Below are positions 61,670-64,000 of a stretch of DNA of 64,000 bases, piece after piece. The position numbers were made by a program, and so were the translations under genes. Source of the DNA: Shimazuella kribbensis DSM 45090. Lineage in GTDB: Bacteria > Bacillota > Bacilli > Thermoactinomycetales > Thermoactinomycetaceae. The first letter of the stretch is position 1, and the number at the start of each line of letters is the position of its first letter. The notes beneath the pieces were generated by a model. The model was not told the origin of the DNA. It did no database searches and saw nothing but the letters and a program-made list of their open reading frames with translations. Location of the stretch: contig NZ_ATZF01000005.1 of the NCBI RefSeq assembly GCF_000428065.1, positions 62,001 to 126,000 of the forward strand, in the 5' to 3' direction.

Positions 61670-62295
61670 AAGTTGTTGTTTTTGGCGCGAATGGAAGGAC
61701 AGGACAACATATCGTCAACATGGCTTTGCAAAATGGGCATAGAGTAACTGCATTTATCCGAACCCAAAGCGACGCATTCATCAGTCATCCCAATCTTTCC
61801 ATTGTAAAAGGTGACGTTCTTTGTGCAGAAGATGTGGAACACGCCATTCGAAAGCAAGAAGTTGTCATTTCATCACTCGGAATTACAAGCAAGCAGAGAA
61901 AAACGATTTGTTCAGAAGGGATTCAACAGATTGTCCCTGCAATGGAAAAATACCAAGTGAAGCGACTTATTGCAATAAGTGAAGCGAGCGTAACTGAATC
62001 ATTGGATAAAGTATCGATAATAAACAGAAGCTTCATTCGTTTGATTCTTGATAAAACTGCTATTCAAGATAAAGAAGATATGGAAGCTGTTATTAGAAAT
62101 AGTAGTTTGGATTGGACAATTGTAAGGCCTCCATTTTTAACAAATGGTCCCCTGAAAAAGCAATATCGCACAGGAGATTCTGGGAATTTGAAATTAACTA
62201 GCACGATTTCTCGAGCTGATCTAGCCGATTTTATGGTAGATCAAATAGTAGATACAAACCAAACAATTAAAAAGGCAATAGCCATACACTATTAA
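61666..62295 (+). CDS. NAD(P)-binding atypical SDR (YwnB/NmrA-like)
   Basis: 209 residues; start overlaps the previous stop as ATGA, and AAGGAG lies upstream. FGANGRTGQHIVNMALQNGHRVTAFIR binds NAD(P); ISEASVTES and WTIVRPPFLTNGPLKKQYRTG follow the SDR_a5 pattern. Such proteins act as flavin/quinone reductases or redox sensors. Co-translated with the SDR before it. Confidence 0.85.
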   Translation: MKVVVFGANGRTGQHIVNMALQNGHRVTAFIRTQSDAFISHPNLSIVKGDVLCAEDVEHAIRKQEVVISSLGITSKQRKTICSEGIQQIVPAMEKYQVKRLIAISEASVTESLDKVSIINRSFIRLILDKTAIQDKEDMEAVIRNSSLDWTIVRPPFLTNGPLKKQYRTGDSGNLKLTSTISRADLADFMVDQIVDTNQTIKKAIAIHY

Positions 62296-62317
62296 AATAA
62301 AAAAGGTGGAGTTTATA

Positions 62318-62611
62318 ATGGTAGTAGAAATTATTCGATTAAACATAGAAAAAGAATCGTTGGAGAAATTCCAAAGTGCTTTTCAGGAAGTGGGTGGATT
62401 TCTACAACGTTCCGAACATTGTTTATCCTTCGAAGTATTAAATGGAGTAGAGGAACCTAATCACTTCATCATTAAAAGCGAATGGGATTCATTAGAAGGA
62501 CATCAAGCGTTTGAAACTGGACCAGATGCTAAGGATTTCTTTGCACTAGTAGAGCCGTTTTTCCCTGCGATTTTAGAAAAAAAGCATTATAACTATATTG
62601 CTAAAGCCTGA
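62318..62611 (+). CDS. Antibiotic biosynthesis monooxygenase-type (ABM) protein
   Basis: 97 residues from ATG 62318 (AAGGTGGAGTTTATA upstream). Ferredoxin-like fold: VVEIIRLNIEKESLEKFQSAFQE, CLSFEVLNGVEEPNHFIIKSEWDSLEGHQAF. Family includes quinol monooxygenases (YgiN) and haem-degrading IsdG/HmoB. With two NAD(P) reductases and a TetR regulator, a quinone or electrophile detoxification operon is the simplest reading. Confidence 0.85.
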   Translation: MVVEIIRLNIEKESLEKFQSAFQEVGGFLQRSEHCLSFEVLNGVEEPNHFIIKSEWDSLEGHQAFETGPDAKDFFALVEPFFPAILEKKHYNYIAKA

Positions 62612-62687
62612 TTGATCGAAGTAGGATGGCAAAGTCGAATGAAGAACGATTGAGATGAATCGATAAGAGTTGTGATTAAACGGTTAT

Positions 62688-62826
62688 ATCAATACAATCG
62701 CCATTTGCTTTAGATGACGGCCTATCGTCATTTGGTAGACCCAAAATTTGCTCACTTTGTATCCAAGAAAAGAGCCAAGTGTACCATGCTTTAAAGTATT
62801 TCTTTCAAGTGCAAGAAGTAGTGTAA
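62688..62826 (+). pseudogene. yhbH 3'-end fragment 2 (diverged)
   Basis: Aligns to yhbH 57272-57411 with about 80 percent identity, one deleted base and an in-frame TAG. Many differences fall on third codon positions (GCC/GCT, CGT/CGC, CCA/CCG), so it probably came from a diverged functional yhbH and then decayed. It starts right after TTAAACGGTTAT at the same yhbH base as fragment 1. A good copy of the yhbH terminator follows. Confidence 0.9.
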
Positions 62827-62827
62827 G

Positions 62828-62866
62828 AGAAATCGCCTTCTCGAGTATAGTTTGAGAAGGTGATTT
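62828..62866 (+). terminator. Terminator after yhbH fragment 2
   Basis: AATCGCCTTCTC...GAGAAGGTGATTTTTT, a well kept version of the yhbH terminator. Confidence 0.85.
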
Positions 62867-63060
62867 TTTGTGTGATAAAAACATGAGTTATACATACAAG
62901 TTCAAAAAGATTTTCGACCTTTATATATTTGATAGCTAAGATAGGTCATAAGTTGGTCTTTCTTTTATGATATTTGACTTAACAAAGATTTAACACCGGT
63001 TTTGTTAAAGTAAGAATGCAAGAAAGCAAGGCAATTTCGATGTGGCCGGGAGGTTGTGAG
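62867..63060. other. Non-coding stretch with an inverted repeat before the small-gene cluster
   Basis: CTTAACAAA (62978) and TTTGTTAAAG (63001) form imperfect arms around TTTAACACCGG; this is likely the control region of the small genes. No ORF supported. Confidence 0.4.
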
Positions 63061-63189
63061 ATGAGTAATTGTGCCAATGCCAATGAGTGTAAGTTTGAAA
63101 AATATCCGAAGTTCATGGGCTGTGTATTTTGTTATGTTTTCAGTTTAATGACTTGTGCAGTAAAAAGAGTGGCTAGATTTTTTAAATAA
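63061..63189 (+). CDS. 42-residue Cys-rich small protein, unknown
   Basis: ATG 63061 with GGGAGGTTGTGAG upstream. The product starts MSNCANANECKFEKYPKF, continues with the Cys-rich hydrophobic GCVFCYVFSLMTCAV and ends in a basic KRVARFFK tail. Five Cys. It could be a membrane peptide, a metal-binding protein or a peptide precursor; no modification enzyme is in view. Confidence 0.55.
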   Translation: MSNCANANECKFEKYPKFMGCVFCYVFSLMTCAVKRVARFFK

Positions 63190-63190
63190 A

Positions 63191-63298
63191 ATGGCGAGGT
63201 TGTTATCGAATAGTACTACTTCAATCTTAATTTGCGCCGCAGTTGTTCTTGTAATTGCATGCACTATTGTTTACTTTGTCAAAAGAAGAAAAGCATAG
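63191..63298 (+). CDS. 35-residue single-pass membrane peptide
   Basis: ATG 63191 just after the previous stop; no clear ribosome site, so coupled translation is needed. MARLLSNSTTS, then the helix ILICAAVVLVIACTIVYFV and a KRRKA end, i.e. a typical small single-pass protein with a basic cytoplasmic tail. Confidence 0.45.
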   Translation: MARLLSNSTTSILICAAVVLVIACTIVYFVKRRKA

Positions 63299-63314
63299 GA
63301 TGGGGTGAGTTTCC

Positions 63315-63473
63315 ATGACAGAGGTTAAATCTAGTCATGCGAAGAAACGCGGAATAATTTGGATCGCTGCTTCATTTCTATTTTATCCATCGTTTGGATC
63401 ATTTTCGTCTTATCATCCAAATCAATCAGGAATGAATGCAATAGCTAATGCTATTTTAGAAGTTCTTCCATAA
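63315..63473 (+). CDS. 52-residue small protein, unknown
   Basis: ATG 63315 with GGGGTGAGTTTCC upstream. Basic start MTEVKSSHAKKRG, a hydrophobic segment IIWIAASFLFYPSFGSF, then polar SSYHPNQSGMNAIANAILEVLP. Might be secreted or membrane-bound. It is the third of three closely spaced tiny genes on one strand. Confidence 0.5.
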   Translation: MTEVKSSHAKKRGIIWIAASFLFYPSFGSFSSYHPNQSGMNAIANAILEVLP

Positions 63474-63567
63474 TAATGAAGCAGATTGTTGAATCAAAGG
63501 TAGACGCGAGTAGCTTGTGAGAATGACACGTTTGTGATATCTCATTTTATATACGAGGTGAAGAACA

Positions 63568-64000
63568 ATAGATAAGCAAAATTATAAAAATCACGCTAGA
63601 ATGGTTCCTGGATTTCATTATGTTTTAGCCCCATTGGCTCTATTAACTACTCTTTCAGCTGTTGTTTATTGGGTGTTGTCTATGTTTGAGGAAGGATCTT
63701 TGTTCAGTTCATCACTGATCCTTCTTGTGGCACTGATCACGACCATTGGACTTTTTTTTACACGAATGTTTGCAACGACAGTACAGGATCGTGCGGTTCG
63801 AGCAGAAGAAAATCTACGCTATTACACCTTAACTGGAAATTTACTCGATGATCAGTTAACCATAAAACAAATTGTTGCCTTACGTTTTGCTTCAGATGAA
63901 GAATTTCCGGATTTGTGTAGAAAAACTGTCGAGGAAAATTTAACTCCTAAGGAAATCAAAAAATCGATTAAGACTTGGAAAGCAGATCATAATCGTGTGT
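63568..64000 (+). CDS. DUF6526-like membrane protein, start of gene, apparent ATA start (cut by window end)
   Basis: 144 codons visible. The N-terminus QNYKNHARMVPGFHYVLAPLALL, two membrane helices (~20-65) and the following charged part (DRAVRAEENLRYYTLTG) match the DUF6526 group as I remember it. A TGA in frame at 63559 leaves only ATA 63568 before the conserved QNYKNH segment; GAGGTG lies seven bases upstream of that ATA. The next ATG (63601) would remove the conserved start. Confidence 0.75.
   Translation, partial: MDKQNYKNHARMVPGFHYVLAPLALLTTLSAVVYWVLSMFEEGSLFSSSLILLVALITTIGLFFTRMFATTVQDRAVRAEENLRYYTLTGNLLDDQLTIKQIVALRFASDEEFPDLCRKTVEENLTPKEIKKSIKTWKADHNRV

Overview
The window is AT-rich DNA from a spore-forming Firmicute of the order Bacillales. 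The evidence is a set of sporulation genes (yunB, lytH, prkA, yhbH, a Spo0E-type phosphatase, two CotF-like coat proteins), strong AGGAGG-type ribosome binding sites with many TTG and some GTG starts, and long stretches that match the Bacillus subtilis yun/yut/yui gene neighbourhoods (lytH, yunB, lipA, yutD, yutE, yutG, yutI, yuzD, yuzB, yutM, ndh, yuiB, yuiD). It differs from B. subtilis in carrying futalosine-pathway menaquinone genes (mqnB, mqnD, mqnE and a UbiD-type decarboxylase). That combination would fit Thermoactinomycetaceae, but this placement is an inference.

Layout. 1-15 kb: sporulation and cell-wall genes, a Fur-controlled ferric-siderophore binding protein and permease pair, lipoyl synthase and small conserved genes, interrupted by a short GC-rich insert at about 4.05-4.26 kb that encodes a 53-residue peptide. 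15-28 kb: an OPT peptide transporter with a PqqD-like partner and an OppA-like protein, reverse transsulfuration (mccA-mccB), NifU/YuzD/YuzB, a FapR-controlled fabH, the mqnBDE operon, Spo0E and an IscA/HesB protein. 27.2-28.1 kb: a TnpB gene that has lost its first RuvC motif. 28.6-34.3 kb: type II NADH dehydrogenase, YuiB/YuiD, a cell-wall lipoprotein, an amidase with peptidoglycan-binding repeats and an amino acid permease. 34.3-40.3 kb: a membrane protein with a long PKP repeat next to two tandem VirD4/TraG-like ATPases that have no visible conjugation partners. 40.7-49.7 kb: a PerR/Fur-controlled P1B-type ATPase, two tRNAs, an intact TnpB element, rnhA, queG, ogt and two amidase-like genes. 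49.7-54 kb: a redox enzyme with an Rrf2 regulator, a HAD phosphatase, an MFS transporter and trmL.

54-64 kb: prkA-yhbH followed by an accessory stretch. The last ~140 bp of yhbH and its terminator appear three times: once in the real gene and twice downstream as fragments. Both fragments begin at the same yhbH base, just after the same 11-bp motif. The repeats bracket a hydrolase module and a TetR-regulated oxidoreductase operon. This looks like two successive integrations at the 3' end of yhbH. The window ends in a run of tiny membrane and Cys-rich genes and the start of a DUF6526-like gene that seems to begin with an ATA codon, as does the TetR gene.
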